Part shown: piece by piece, positions 31,017-39,794 of the stretch
Layout: each line of letters opens with the position of its first letter
How positions within the stretch are numbered: the first letter of the stretch is position 1
From: Pseudonocardia sp. T1-2H
GTDB taxonomy: Bacteria; Actinomycetota; Actinomycetes; Mycobacteriales; Pseudonocardiaceae
Reading direction: 5' to 3'
NCBI RefSeq assembly: GCF_038039215.1
Contig: NZ_JBBPCL010000001.1
Span: forward strand, 1,488,001 to 1,552,000
DNA length: 64,000 nt
Position numbers and translations under genes: made by a program
The notes under the pieces: model-generated
Seen by the model: the letters and a program-made list of their open reading frames with translations, nothing else
The model's database searches: none
Told to the model about the DNA's origin: nothing

Positions 31017-31664
31017 TCATCGGGCCGTGCTCCAGCGCCGGTCCAGGTTGCGCTGCAGCAGCGTCAGCGGCAGGACCAGGACGAGGAAGCCGAGCGCCAC
31101 CCAGAGCAGGCCGACGAACACGTTGTAGCCGCGTTCGGAGAGGTTGGCGTAGATGCCTCCCGCCTCGAGCACCGAGAAGCCGGCGGCGATCGTGGTGTTC
31201 TTGAGCAGCGCGATCTGGACGTTGGTCAGCGGCGGGACGACCGAGCGGATGGCCTGCGGCATGACGACCTCGGTCATCGTCTGGCCGAAGGTGAAGCCGA
31301 GCGCGCGCGAGGCCTCCGCCTGCCCGACCGGCACGGTGTTGATGCCCGAGCGGACGACCTCGCACACGAACGCCGACGTGTAGAGGGTCAACCCGATGCA
31401 GGCGCGCCAGAAGAACGAGATGTCGGCGATCTCGAGCCGGGGGTAGGCGAACGCGAAGAAGAACAGCACCAGCGTGAGCGGCGTGTTCCGGATCGTGTTG
31501 ACGTACAGGGTGCCGAAGGAGCGCAGGACCGGAACGGGACTCACCCGGGCGCCGGCCAGGATCGTCCCGAGGATCAGGGAGCCGACGGCCGAGACGAGGA
31601 AGAGCTCGATCGTGCCGAGGAACCCGCTCCCGTAGAGGCTCAGGTTGTCGAACAGGACGTTCAC
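31017..31664 (-). CDS. gluC: amino-acid ABC transporter permease, GluC-like
   Basis: A 215-residue permease with about five helices and the EAA motif 'VPVGQAEASRALGFTFGQ'. Pairs with GluD to form the channel. GTG start. The gap to gluB contains a perfect 16-bp stem that could reduce readthrough so the binding protein is made in excess. Confidence 0.88.
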   Translation of the reverse strand: MNVLFDNLSLYGSGFLGTIELFLVSAVGSLILGTILAGARVSPVPVLRSFGTLYVNTIRNTPLTLVLFFFAFAYPRLEIADISFFWRACIGLTLYTSAFVCEVVRSGINTVPVGQAEASRALGFTFGQTMTEVVMPQAIRSVVPPLTNVQIALLKNTTIAAGFSVLEAGGIYANLSERGYNVFVGLLWVALGFLVLVLPLTLLQRNLDRRWSTAR

Positions 31665-31703
31665 CGCGGGTCGCTCCTTCGCCGGTGTCGTGCCGCGGAC
31701 GGA

Positions 31704-31738
31704 TCCCGGGGCGGGCCGGAGACCGGCCCGCCCCGGGA
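31704..31738 (-). terminator. intra-operon hairpin between gluB and gluC
   Basis: Perfect 16-bp inverted repeat (31704-31719 with 31723-31738) around a 3-base loop. Lying between the binding-protein gene and the permeases, it probably acts as a partial terminator or a 3' RNA stabiliser for gluB mRNA. Confidence 0.7.
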
Positions 31739-31745
31739 GGGTGCG

Positions 31746-32630
31746 TCAGTACCGCTGGAGCGCGGGCGGCGAGGCCGGGGAGCCGGACTTGCCGAGCGTC
31801 TCGTCGTAGATCTTCTGCCAGGTGCCGTCGTCGTACGAGGCCTGCAGGATGTCGTTGATCTTGTTCCGGAGGGCGGCGTCGTCCTTGTTCAGACCGATGC
31901 CGTAGGGCTCCTGCGAGAACGTCTCACCGACGACCTTGAGCTTGTCCGGCTGCTGCGCGGCGTAGCCCTTGAGGATCGCGTCGTCCGTGGTGACCGCGTC
32001 GACCTGGTTCGACAGCAGCTGGTCCACGCACTGGGTGTAGGTCTGGAACTCGACGATCTGGTCGGTCAGGCCCTGCTCGCGCACCCGCTGGATCGGGGTG
32101 GAGCCGGTGACGGAGCAGACCTTCTTGCCCTTCAGGGTGTCCTTGCCGGTGATCGTGGTGTCGTCCGCGCGGACGAGCAGGCTCTGCCCCGCCACGAAGT
32201 ACGGGCCGGCGAACGACACGAGCTTCTTGCGGTTGTCGTTGATGGTGTAGGTGCCGACGTAGTAGTCGACCTCACCGCGGGCGATGGTGTCCTCGCGGGC
32301 GGCGGAGGGGACCGTCTTGTAAGTGATCTTGTCCGCGCCGAAGCCGAGCTTCGCGGCGACGAGGCGCGCGATCTCGATGTCGAAGCCCGAGTACTGGCCG
32401 GTCGTGGCGTCCTTGAAGCCCAGGCCGGGCTGGTCGTCCTTGACCCCGATGACGACCCCGTCGCGCGCCTTCATCGCGTCGAAGGTGGGGGAGCCGGCGA
32501 CCGTGACGTTGGCCTCGGCCGTCTCGGAGACCACGGGCGCGGAGGCGCCCGGGCTGCCGGACTGCCCGCAGGCGGTGAGGGCCAGACAGCCGGCGAGGAC
32601 GCCGGCCGCCAGGATGCGCAACTTCTTCAT
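31746..32630 (-). CDS. gluB: glutamate/amino-acid ABC transporter substrate-binding lipoprotein, GluB-like
   Basis: A 294-residue lipoprotein. Signal peptide with 'MKKLRILAAG' and lipobox 'LTAC' (Cys about residue 21). The mature part is a type II periplasmic-binding fold: 'DGVIGVKDDQPGLGFKD' near 60, 'GQYSGFDIEIARLVAAKLG', and 'RGEVDYYVGTYTINDNRKK' are family landmarks. ATG start after a GGAGAA site. Specificity for glutamate is inferred from gluABCD synteny near recA in corynebacteria. Confidence 0.9.
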   Translation of the reverse strand: MKKLRILAAGVLAGCLALTACGQSGSPGASAPVVSETAEANVTVAGSPTFDAMKARDGVVIGVKDDQPGLGFKDATTGQYSGFDIEIARLVAAKLGFGADKITYKTVPSAAREDTIARGEVDYYVGTYTINDNRKKLVSFAGPYFVAGQSLLVRADDTTITGKDTLKGKKVCSVTGSTPIQRVREQGLTDQIVEFQTYTQCVDQLLSNQVDAVTTDDAILKGYAAQQPDKLKVVGETFSQEPYGIGLNKDDAALRNKINDILQASYDDGTWQKIYDETLGKSGSPASPPALQRY

Positions 32631-32670
32631 GGGTTCTCCGCTTTTCTCGGTCGGGAGGGTGGGGAGGCTC

Positions 32671-33423
32671 TCAATGCGTGAGGATCTTGCCGAGGAAGTC
32701 CTTGGCGCGGTCGCTCGTGGGGTTGGTGAAGAAGGCGTCGGGCGTGGCGTCCTCGACGATCTCGCCGTCCGCCATGAAGAGCACCCGGTTCGCGGCGCGG
32801 CGGGCGAAGCCCATCTCGTGGGTGACCACGACCATGGTCATGCCGTCCGCGGCCAGACCCGTCATGACCTCGAGGACCTCGTTGACCATCTCGGGGTCCA
32901 GCGCCGAGGTGGGCTCGTCGAAGAGCATCACCTTCGGGTCCATGGCCAGCGCGCGGGCGATCGCCACGCGCTGCTGCTGGCCGCCGGAGAGCTGCGCCGG
33001 GTACTTGTCCTTCTGGTTCGCGATCCCGACCCGCTCGAGCAGCGCGAGCGCCTTCTTCTCGGCGTCGGCCTTGCTCGCCTTGCGGACCTTGAGCGGGGCC
33101 AGCATGACGTTCTCGAGGATCGTCTTGTGGGCGAAGAGGTTGAAGCTCTGGAACACCATGCCGACGTCCGCCCGGAGCGCCGCGAGCGCCCTGCCCTCGG
33201 CCGGGAGCTCCTCGCCGTCGATCGCGATCGTGCCGTTGTCGATCGGTTCGAGCCGGTTGATGGCACGGCAGAGGGTGGACTTGCCCGATCCCGAGGGCCC
33301 GAGCACCACCACGACCTGCCCCGCGTCGACCTCGAGGTTGATGTCGCGGAGCACGTGCAGGTCGCCGAAGTGCTTGTCCACACCCGACATCGAGATCATG
33401 GGAGTACCGGTCGGTGATGTCAT
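32671..33423 (-). CDS. gluA: amino-acid ABC transporter ATP-binding protein, GluA-like
   Basis: A 250-residue ATPase that powers uptake. Walker A 'GPSGSGKST' near residue 43, Q-loop 'VFQSFNLF', signature '[15 protein letters not shown]', Walker B '[12 protein letters not shown]', and switch His in '[10 protein letters not shown]'. All motifs intact. First gene of the leftward gluABCD operon, divergent from the response regulator with 128 bases between starts. An alternative start is the Met at residue 9. Confidence 0.92.
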   Translation of the reverse strand: MTSPTGTPMISMSGVDKHFGDLHVLRDINLEVDAGQVVVVLGPSGSGKSTLCRAINRLEPIDNGTIAIDGEELPAEGRALAALRADVGMVFQSFNLFAHKTILENVMLAPLKVRKASKADAEKKALALLERVGIANQKDKYPAQLSGGQQQRVAIARALAMDPKVMLFDEPTSALDPEMVNEVLEVMTGLAADGMTMVVVTHEMGFARRAANRVLFMADGEIVEDATPDAFFTNPTSDRAKDFLGKILTH

Positions 33424-33551
33424 CTGGGTCCTCCGAGCATGGCGCGAGCCTGGGCGAATCGGACAGCGGAGTCCACCACTTTGGTGAACCTTTAGGGTTT
33501 CGCTCTGATAACGACCCGTCGATCGTCGATCAGGCGGGGGAGGGTGGACAG

Positions 33552-34244
33552 GTGCACATCCTGCTCGTGGAGGACGACGACCGCATCGCGGCGGCCCTGC
33601 GGCCGGCCCTGCACCGGCACGGGATGACGACGACCCGGCTGGACCGCGGCCGCGGCGTCGTCGACCACCTCGGCGGCGTCGACGTCGTGTTGCTGGACCT
33701 CGGCCTGCCGGACGTCGACGGCGTCGACGTGTGCCGGGCGATCCGCGACGTCAGCGAGGTCCCGGTGATCGTGGTGTCCGCCCGCGGCGAGGTCGACGAC
33801 CGGATCCTCGGCCTGCACTCCGGCGCGGACGACTACGTGGTCAAGCCCTACGACGTCGGCGAGCTGGTGGCCCGGATGCACGCCGTGCAGCGCCGCCGGG
33901 GCACCGCCGCGGGGCCGGCCCCGGACGTCGTCGCGATCGACGGGGTGCGGATCGACCTCGGCCGCCACGCGGTCTCGGTCGACGGCCGCGACGTCGCGCT
34001 GACCCGCAAGGAGTTCCAGGTCCTGGCCCTGCTGGCCGGGGCGAAGGGGGCGGTCTGCACGCGCAACCGGATCGTCGCCGAGGTGTGGGGGCGCAGCTGG
34101 CCGGGCGCCAACCGGACCCTCGACGTGCACGTCGCGACCCTGCGCACGAAGCTCGGCCGCCCGGAGCTGGTCCAGACCGTGCGCGGCGTCGGGTACCGGC
34201 TGGGCCCGGGACGGACCGGCGGCGCGGGCCGGGACGTGGGCTGA
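33552..34244 (+). CDS. two-component response regulator, OmpR/PhoB family
   Basis: A 230-residue regulator: receiver domain (residues 1-115) with phospho-acceptor Asp49 in '[13 protein letters not shown]' and the conserved Lys in 'DDYVVKPYD', then a winged-helix DNA-binding domain ('[14 protein letters not shown]', '[16 protein letters not shown]', 'VRGVGYRLG'). GTG start after a strong GGGGGAGGG site. Cotranscribed with the histidine kinase 4 bases downstream. Target genes unknown; the TAXI receptor gene beyond the kinase is a candidate. Confidence 0.92.
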   Translation: MHILLVEDDDRIAAALRPALHRHGMTTTRLDRGRGVVDHLGGVDVVLLDLGLPDVDGVDVCRAIRDVSEVPVIVVSARGEVDDRILGLHSGADDYVVKPYDVGELVARMHAVQRRRGTAAGPAPDVVAIDGVRIDLGRHAVSVDGRDVALTRKEFQVLALLAGAKGAVCTRNRIVAEVWGRSWPGANRTLDVHVATLRTKLGRPELVQTVRGVGYRLGPGRTGGAGRDVG

Positions 34245-34248
34245 CCCC

Positions 34249-35697
34249 GTGCGGGCCCGGCTGCTGGTGATCGTGTGCGTGCTCGTCGGGCTGCTCGCCG
34301 TCGGGCTCGGGGTGCCGCTCGCGATCGCCGACGCGCGCGCCGAGCAGCAGACCCTGTTCACGGACCGGCTGACGGACACGATCTTCTTCGCCTCGCGCGC
34401 CCAGCGGCCGATCACCGAGGACAGCGCGGTCGGGCTGGCCGAGGAGCTGGCGCGCTACGACGAGGTCTACGGCGTCGCGGTGACGATCGTGGACCGCAGC
34501 GAACGGGTCGTCGCCGCCTCCCGGTCCGACCCGCCGGTGCTGGACGCGGAGGGGCGGACCCGGTTGCAGGTGGCGCTGGCCAGCCGCCGCTCCGCGTCCT
34601 ACCCGCTGCTCCTGCCGTGGGACACCCGGCCGATCGTGCTGGCCGAACCCGTGCTCGTCGACGGCGAGGTGCGCGGCGCCGCCGTCACCGTCTCGCCGAC
34701 CGGGCCGCTGCGGGAGCGCGAGCTGAGGGTCTGGTCGCTGGTGGCGGCGGCCGTGCTGGTGGCGCTGTGCCTGGGTGTGCTCGTCGCCGTCCCGCTGACC
34801 CGCTGGATCCTGCGCCCGGTCCGCCGGCTCGACGAGGGCACCGGCCGGGTCGCCCGCTCCGTGCTGGCCGGGCGGCCCGCCGAACCGGTCTCGGACGGCA
34901 CCGGCCCGCCCGAGCTGCGCCGGCTCACCGCGTCGTTCGACCGGATGGCCGAGACGGTGACCCAGGCGCTCGCCGCCCAGCGCGCGTTCGTCGCGGACGC
35001 GAGCCACCAGCTCCGCAACCCGCTGACCGCGTTGCGCCTGCGGCTGTCCAACCTCGAGGGCCGGGTGCCGCCGGAGGCCGCGGAGGAGCATTTCGCGGCG
35101 CTGGAGGAGGCGGAGCGGCTCTCCGGCGTCCTCGACGGGCTGCTGGCCCTGGCCCGCGCGGAACGGGACTCGAGCGGGGACTCCGGCGCCGTCACCGAGA
35201 TCGACCGCGCCGTCGACGACCGGCTCGACGCCTGGCGCCCGCTCGCCGAGCACACCGGGCTGCGGCTGCTCCGGGGCGGCGCCCGCGGGCTGTGGGTGCG
35301 GATGGCGCCCGGCGGCATCGAGACGCTGCTGGACGCGCTGCTGGACAACGCGATCAAGTTCACGCCGGCCGGCGGCTCGATCACCGTGTCGGTGCGCCCG
35401 GTGCGGACCGAGGACACCGAGGCCGACCCCACGGTCGACATCGCCGTGCTGGACTCCGGGCCCGGGATGGACCCGGACGAGCTGGAGCGGGCGACGGACC
35501 GGTTCTGGCGCGGCCCGGGCCAGAGCAACGTCGAGGGCACCGGGCTGGGGCTGGCGATCGCGGCGCGCACCGCGGAACTGTCCGGGGGTGCGCTGCGCCT
35601 CGAGCTGCCGCGCGGAGGGGGTCTGCGGGTCACCGCGCGGCTGCCCCGGGCCCCGCACGCCGCGGCCCCGGCTCAGGCGTCCTTGGACTCCCGGTAG
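34249..35697 (+). CDS. sensor histidine kinase
   Basis: A 482-residue membrane kinase. Helix 1 at about 4-25 and helix 2 at about 163-185 enclose an extracytoplasmic sensor of about 135 residues. HAMP follows, then the H-box 'ADASHQLRNPLTALRLRL' with His253, N-box 'LLDNAIKFTPAGG', G1 'DSGPGMDPDE' and G2 'GTGLGLAIAART'. Complete. GTG start. Its last 25 bases overlap the convergent TAXI receptor gene. A neighbouring binding protein suggests the ligand may reach the sensor bound to it. Confidence 0.92.
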   Translation: MRARLLVIVCVLVGLLAVGLGVPLAIADARAEQQTLFTDRLTDTIFFASRAQRPITEDSAVGLAEELARYDEVYGVAVTIVDRSERVVAASRSDPPVLDAEGRTRLQVALASRRSASYPLLLPWDTRPIVLAEPVLVDGEVRGAAVTVSPTGPLRERELRVWSLVAAAVLVALCLGVLVAVPLTRWILRPVRRLDEGTGRVARSVLAGRPAEPVSDGTGPPELRRLTASFDRMAETVTQALAAQRAFVADASHQLRNPLTALRLRLSNLEGRVPPEAAEEHFAALEEAERLSGVLDGLLALARAERDSSGDSGAVTEIDRAVDDRLDAWRPLAEHTGLRLLRGGARGLWVRMAPGGIETLLDALLDNAIKFTPAGGSITVSVRPVRTEDTEADPTVDIAVLDSGPGMDPDELERATDRFWRGPGQSNVEGTGLGLAIAARTAELSGGALRLELPRGGGLRVTARLPRAPHAAAPAQASLDSR

Positions 35698-36647
35698 AAG
35701 CGTTCGGCCCCCGGGTGCAGGGGAACGGGCTGGGTGCCGATCGCCGTCCGTGCGTCGATGGTGACGGCCGCGGGGCCCGCCTCGGAGAGCCGCTGCTGCT
35801 CGTTGAACAGGGAGTGCACCAGGGCCTCCGCCAGGTCGTCCTCCATCGAGGCCGGGACCAGCAGGATGTTGCGCGTGAGTAGCGTGCTGACCGCCTCGCC
35901 GATCCCGTACGTCGAGGCCGGGACGGTGCCGGAGGAGTAGACGGGGTGCCGCTCGCGGACGGCCGGCAGGTCGTCGCCGAGGTCCAGCAACCGGACCGGC
36001 AGCTCCTGGGCCAGGGTCGCGATCCCGGTCGTCGGCAGGCCGCCGGACCAGAAGAACGCGTCGATCGTGCCCGCGCGCAGGGCGTCGCAGGCGTCCTGGA
36101 GCCCGAGCTCGGACGGCGTGAGGTCCCGGGCGGCGTCCAGGCCCGCGGCCGCGAGCACGCGCTGGGCGATGACCCGGTAGCCCGAGGTCTGCGGGCCGAT
36201 GGAGACCCGGGCGCCGCGCAGGTCCGCGAGCCGCAGGTAGGGCGCGTCCCGGCGGATCACGACGTGCAGCGCGTCGTCGTAGATCCGGGCCAGGCCGCGC
36301 AGGGCCCGCGGCCCGTCGGCGGGGACGGTCCCGATCAGCTCCGCGGCCGTGTCGACCTGGCTGAACGCGACCTCCGCCGTGCCGGCCGTCAGCCGGGCGA
36401 GGTTGTCCGGCGAGCCGAACGTCGCGAGCACCTCGGGCGCGGTGGACAGGTGCAGGTCCTCGCGCCAGATCTCGGACAGCGTCGTCCCGAGCCGGGAGTA
36501 GACGCCCTGGGCGACCCCGGCGGCGATGGGCAGCCGGCGGTCCGCGAACGGCGCCCCGCACCCGGCGACGCCGAGGCCGGCCAGCAGCCCGAGCCCACCC
36601 GCGGCACGCAGCACCGTCCGGCGGGGGAGGGCGCGGGGCGGCGGCAC
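35673..36647 (-). CDS. TAXI-family TRAP transporter solute-binding lipoprotein
   Basis: A 324-residue exported receptor. The N-terminus has twin Arg ('[19 protein letters not shown]') and ends in a lipobox before Cys ('VAGC'), so it is probably a Tat-like or Sec lipoprotein. The TAXI core includes '[14 protein letters not shown]', '[22 protein letters not shown]', '[14 protein letters not shown]' and '[14 protein letters not shown]'. TRAP systems need a DctQM-type permease; none is encoded in this window. GTG start at 36647, divergent from miaB with 66 bases between. It could instead act as a co-sensor with the adjacent kinase. Confidence 0.85.
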   Translation of the reverse strand: MPPPRALPRRTVLRAAGGLGLLAGLGVAGCGAPFADRRLPIAAGVAQGVYSRLGTTLSEIWREDLHLSTAPEVLATFGSPDNLARLTAGTAEVAFSQVDTAAELIGTVPADGPRALRGLARIYDDALHVVIRRDAPYLRLADLRGARVSIGPQTSGYRVIAQRVLAAAGLDAARDLTPSELGLQDACDALRAGTIDAFFWSGGLPTTGIATLAQELPVRLLDLGDDLPAVRERHPVYSSGTVPASTYGIGEAVSTLLTRNILLVPASMEDDLAEALVHSLFNEQQRLSEAGPAAVTIDARTAIGTQPVPLHPGAERFYRESKDA

Positions 36648-36713
36648 GCGATCATCCTCCCGCTCCGGGGCTCGCTTGTCGTCCCTGCCGTCCCGGGGCC
36701 TACCCTCGGGGGC

Positions 36714-38204
36714 GTGACCCGCAGCTACACCATCCGCACCTACGGGTGCCAGATGAACGTGCACGACTCCGAGCGCATGGCCGGACTGCTCGAGTCGGCG
36801 GGGTACACGCGGGCGCAGGACCCGGACGTCGCGGACGTCGTCGTGTTCAACACCTGCGCGGTCCGGGAGAACGCGGACAACAAGCTCTACGGCAACCTCG
36901 GCCACCTGCGGCCCGCGAAGGTCGCCAACCCGGACATGCAGATCGCCGTCGGCGGGTGTCTGGCGCAGAAGGACCGCGAGACGATCACGCGCAGGGCCCC
37001 CTGGGTCGACGTGGTGTTCGGCACGCACAACGTGGGGTCGCTGCCGACGCTGCTGGAGCGCGCGCGGCACAACGCCGCCGCCGAGGTCGAGATCCTGGAG
37101 TCGCTGGAGGTCTTCCCCTCCACACTGCCCGCCCGCCGCGAGTCCGCCTACGCCGGCTGGGTCTCGATCTCCGTGGGCTGCAACAACACCTGCACGTTCT
37201 GCATCGTCCCGGCGCTGCGCGGCAAGGAGCGGGACCGGCGGCCGGGGGACGTCCTGGCCGAGGTCGAGGCCCTCGCCGCGGACGGCGTGCTGGAGGTGAC
37301 GCTGCTCGGGCAGAACGTGAACGCCTACGGCTCCGAGTTCGGGGACCGGGGCGCGTTCGCCTCGCTGCTGCGGGCCTGCGGGACCGTCGACGGGCTCGAG
37401 CGGGTCCGCTTCACCTCGCCGCACCCCCGGGACTTCACCTCCGACGTCATCGCCGCCATGGCCGAGACGCCGAACGTCTGCCCGCAGCTGCACATGCCGC
37501 TGCAGTCCGGTTCGGACCGGGTCCTGAAGGCCATGCGCCGCTCGTACCGCTCCGCGCGGTTCCTCGCGATCCTGGACGAGGTGCGCGAGTCCATCCCGCA
37601 CGCCGCGATCTCGACGGACATCATCGTCGGCTTCCCGGGCGAGACCGAGGAGGACTTCGAGGGCACCCTCGAGGTCGTGCGCCGCGCCCGCTTCGCGCAG
37701 GCCTTCACGTTCCAGTACTCCAAGCGCCCCGGCACCCCGGCCGCGGACCTGCCGGACCAGCTGCCCAAGGCCGTCGTCCAGGAGCGGTACATGCGGCTCG
37801 TCGAGCTGCAGGAACAGATCTCCTGGGAGGAGAACCGGGCGGTCGAGGGGCGCGAGGTCGAGGTGCTCGTCGCCACGGGGGAGGGCCGCAAGGACGGCGC
37901 CACCCACCGGATGAGCGGCCGTGCCCGCGACGGCCGGCTGGTCCACTTCGCGCCGGGCCCGGCCTCCCCGCGCCCCGGCGACCTCGTCACCGTGCGGGTC
38001 GACTACGGCGCGCCGCACCATCTCGTCTCCGACGGTGGCGTGCTCGCCCACCGCCGCACCCGCGCGGGCGATGCGCACGAAACAGGGCAGCGGCCTGGTG
38101 GCGCCCCGACCGGGCTCGGCCTACCGTCGTTCGGGGCGCCCGTCGCCTCGCCCGATCCCGCGCCCGGCTGTGGCGCTCTCGTCCCGGAAGGGGCCCACCG
38201 ATGA
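36714..38204 (+). CDS. miaB: tRNA-2-methylthio-N6-isopentenyladenosine37 synthase MiaB
   Basis: A 496-residue radical-SAM methylthiotransferase that modifies i6A37 in tRNA, acting after MiaA. The N-terminal UPF0004 domain has Cys in 'TYGCQMN', 'FNTCAVREN' and 'VGGCLAQK'. The radical-SAM motif is '[11 protein letters not shown]', and a TRAM domain lies near 385-450. Beyond it is a Pro/Gly-rich tail of about 40 residues that may be dispensable. GTG start. Its stop overlaps the next gene by 4 bases (ATGA), as in the mycobacterial miaB-Rv2732c pair. Confidence 0.96.
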   Translation: MTRSYTIRTYGCQMNVHDSERMAGLLESAGYTRAQDPDVADVVVFNTCAVRENADNKLYGNLGHLRPAKVANPDMQIAVGGCLAQKDRETITRRAPWVDVVFGTHNVGSLPTLLERARHNAAAEVEILESLEVFPSTLPARRESAYAGWVSISVGCNNTCTFCIVPALRGKERDRRPGDVLAEVEALAADGVLEVTLLGQNVNAYGSEFGDRGAFASLLRACGTVDGLERVRFTSPHPRDFTSDVIAAMAETPNVCPQLHMPLQSGSDRVLKAMRRSYRSARFLAILDEVRESIPHAAISTDIIVGFPGETEEDFEGTLEVVRRARFAQAFTFQYSKRPGTPAADLPDQLPKAVVQERYMRLVELQEQISWEENRAVEGREVEVLVATGEGRKDGATHRMSGRARDGRLVHFAPGPASPRPGDLVTVRVDYGAPHHLVSDGGVLAHRRTRAGDAHETGQRPGGAPTGLGLPSFGAPVASPDPAPGCGALVPEGAHR

Positions 38205-38695
38205 CCTCGTCGCAGAACGGCAAGCGCTCCGACCGCCCCTTCCCCGAGGAACTGTCCTCCCTGGAGAGCGAGCTCGCCGGCGTCGCGAAGCGGGTGGAGC
38301 GGCGGTTCGACCCCGGTGCCACCGCCATGGTCGTGGCGGTCGGCGTCGTCGCGCTGATCGGCGCGCTGCTGCTGCCGTGGGTCGGGCCGGCGGCGGGCTG
38401 GCAGATCCTCGTCGGCGCGGAGTGGTTCGGGGTGCTGCCCCGGATGTTCACGGTCACCGCGCTCGCCTTCGGGGTCATCGCCTCCGCCCTCGCCCTGACC
38501 ACGCGGTTCTGGGCGATCGCCTGGCTCTCCGCGATGGGCTGCGGCATCTCCTTCATCAACGGCCTGTGGGCGATCTGGTCCCGCCAGATCGGCATCCCCC
38601 AGGGTCTCGACGGCCCGGGGCCGGGCCTACTGCTGGCGGTCGTGGTGGTGCTGGTGCTGGCCGTGACGTGGGCGAGGATCGCTTTGCGCCGCTGA
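38201..38695 (+). CDS. conserved membrane protein, Rv2732c-like
   Basis: A 164-residue membrane protein. A charged N-terminal region (residues 1-40, '[16 protein letters not shown]' as a possible amphipathic helix) is followed by four helices near 44-63, 80-98, 104-123 and 140-160. Function unknown. Position directly after miaB with a coupled start matches the transmembrane protein Rv2732c of M. tuberculosis. ATG start. Confidence 0.8.
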   Translation: MTSSQNGKRSDRPFPEELSSLESELAGVAKRVERRFDPGATAMVVAVGVVALIGALLLPWVGPAAGWQILVGAEWFGVLPRMFTVTALAFGVIASALALTTRFWAIAWLSAMGCGISFINGLWAIWSRQIGIPQGLDGPGPGLLLAVVVVLVLAVTWARIALRR

Positions 38696-38702
38696 GGTCT
38701 CA

Positions 38703-38765
38703 TGATCGCGATCCGGGGAGCAGCAGCGACATCTCAGGTCGTTCCTGCTCCCAGAATCGTGATCA
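38703..38765. repeat. REP-like hairpin element, copy A
   Basis: A 63-base near-palindrome. TGATCGCGAT pairs with ATCGTGATCA (9 of 10), then GGGAGCAG with CTGCTCCC (8 of 8), then CGAC with GTCG around ATCTCAG. Its 26-base right half (38727-38752) recurs exactly at 39740-39765. It provides the stop codon of the DUF559 gene at 38763-38765, so the gene and repeat are structurally joined. Confidence 0.75.
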
Positions 38766-39634
38766 GGCGGCTCGGGCGAGGGCGGACTTGATCTCCGCTA
38801 CGACCGCGGTCGGCCGCTTCTGCAGGTCCTGCCAGGTGAAGCGCAGCACTGTCCAGCCGGCGGCGACGAGCGCGTTCTGCTTCCTCCGGTCCGTGCGGAA
38901 TCGGTCCACGTCCACGTGCCACGCCCACCCGTCGACCTCGATCGCCACCTTCACGTCAGGGAATCCGACGTCGATCTCGTAGGGGCCGAAGGAGATCGCC
39001 CGGGCCCACCCCGTGAGACCCTCGGCGCGCAGCAGCCCGATCAGTGCCCGCTCCGCCGGCGAGTCCGCGCGATCGGCGGCCGCGACCAGCAGCCGTCGCA
39101 CGGCGGAGCTCCCTTCGCGTTCACCGTCCGGCAGAACGCGGCGTGCAGCTGCTCGAACGACACCTGCCGTTGCAGGGCACGGTCCAGGAACGCGGCGCCG
39201 TCGTCGAGGCGCACGGCGGTCTCGAGAACGGTGAGCGGCATGGCCGTCACCCAGATCCCGCGAATGCCGACGAGGTCCCGGACGTCGAGATCACGCCGTC
39301 GGATCCGGATACCGTCAGGCGGCCGGCGACGCGTGCCGTGAGGAACGGTCACCTCGATCAGCGGAGGGGGACCGGGAAGGAGTCCGTGCCACCAGGCCGC
39401 GGCGACGCCCGACACCGCTCCGGCATCGCCGATCCACATCCCGGCCGCCCGCACCGCCGTGCCGTCCGTGAGGGGATGCCCGCCGACGAGGTAGAGCCGG
39501 GGACGGATCCGCATCCAGGCGCCGCTGCGCACCCGGTGCTGGACGGCGCGTGCGGAGAGCCCGGCGGAGGCCGCCTGCTCCAGGGTGATCAGGCCCTCCT
39601 GGCGGGCGAGCAGGCGGCGGAGCTGCGCGGACAT
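38763..39634 (-). pseudogene. AbiEi-like wHTH plus DUF559 (Vsr-like nuclease fold) protein, frameshifted
   Basis: A two-domain protein of about 290 residues split by one frame change. The upstream part (39634 to about 39115) has an AbiEi-like N-terminal helix-turn-helix ('LLARQEGLITLEQAASAGLSARAVQHRV', then 'RPRLYLVGG'). The downstream part, open to 38763, is a DUF559 domain with 'YEIDVGFPDVKVAIEVDGWAWH' pieces (acidic residues as in PD-(D/E)XK nucleases) and 'VLRFTWQDL'. Adding one base between about 39110 and 39122 fuses them. DUF559 proteins are abundant and variable in actinobacteria; their role is not established. Hairpin repeats flank it on both sides. Confidence 0.7.
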
Positions 39635-39716
39635 CCGCGCAGGATGGCCCCGCCACGCCGCGTCGGAGTCCCGATCGGGGCAGCTGGTGGCGATCGTGAA
39701 CGCCGGTCAGCGGCAA

Positions 39717-39777
39717 GATCACGATCTTGGGCGCATCAACGACATCTCAGGTCGTTCCTGCTCCCCGGAGCGTGATC
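39717..39777. repeat. REP-like hairpin element, copy B
   Basis: The second copy, in the same orientation, 1,013 bases after copy A. GATCACGATC pairs imperfectly with GAGCGTGATC, and AACGAC with GTCGTT around the same ATCTCAG loop. The 26-base block 39740-39765 equals copy A exactly, while the left arm has diverged. It lies between the DUF559 and DUF349 genes. Confidence 0.7.
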
Positions 39778-39794
39778 ATGGGCTTGAGCAGGCG

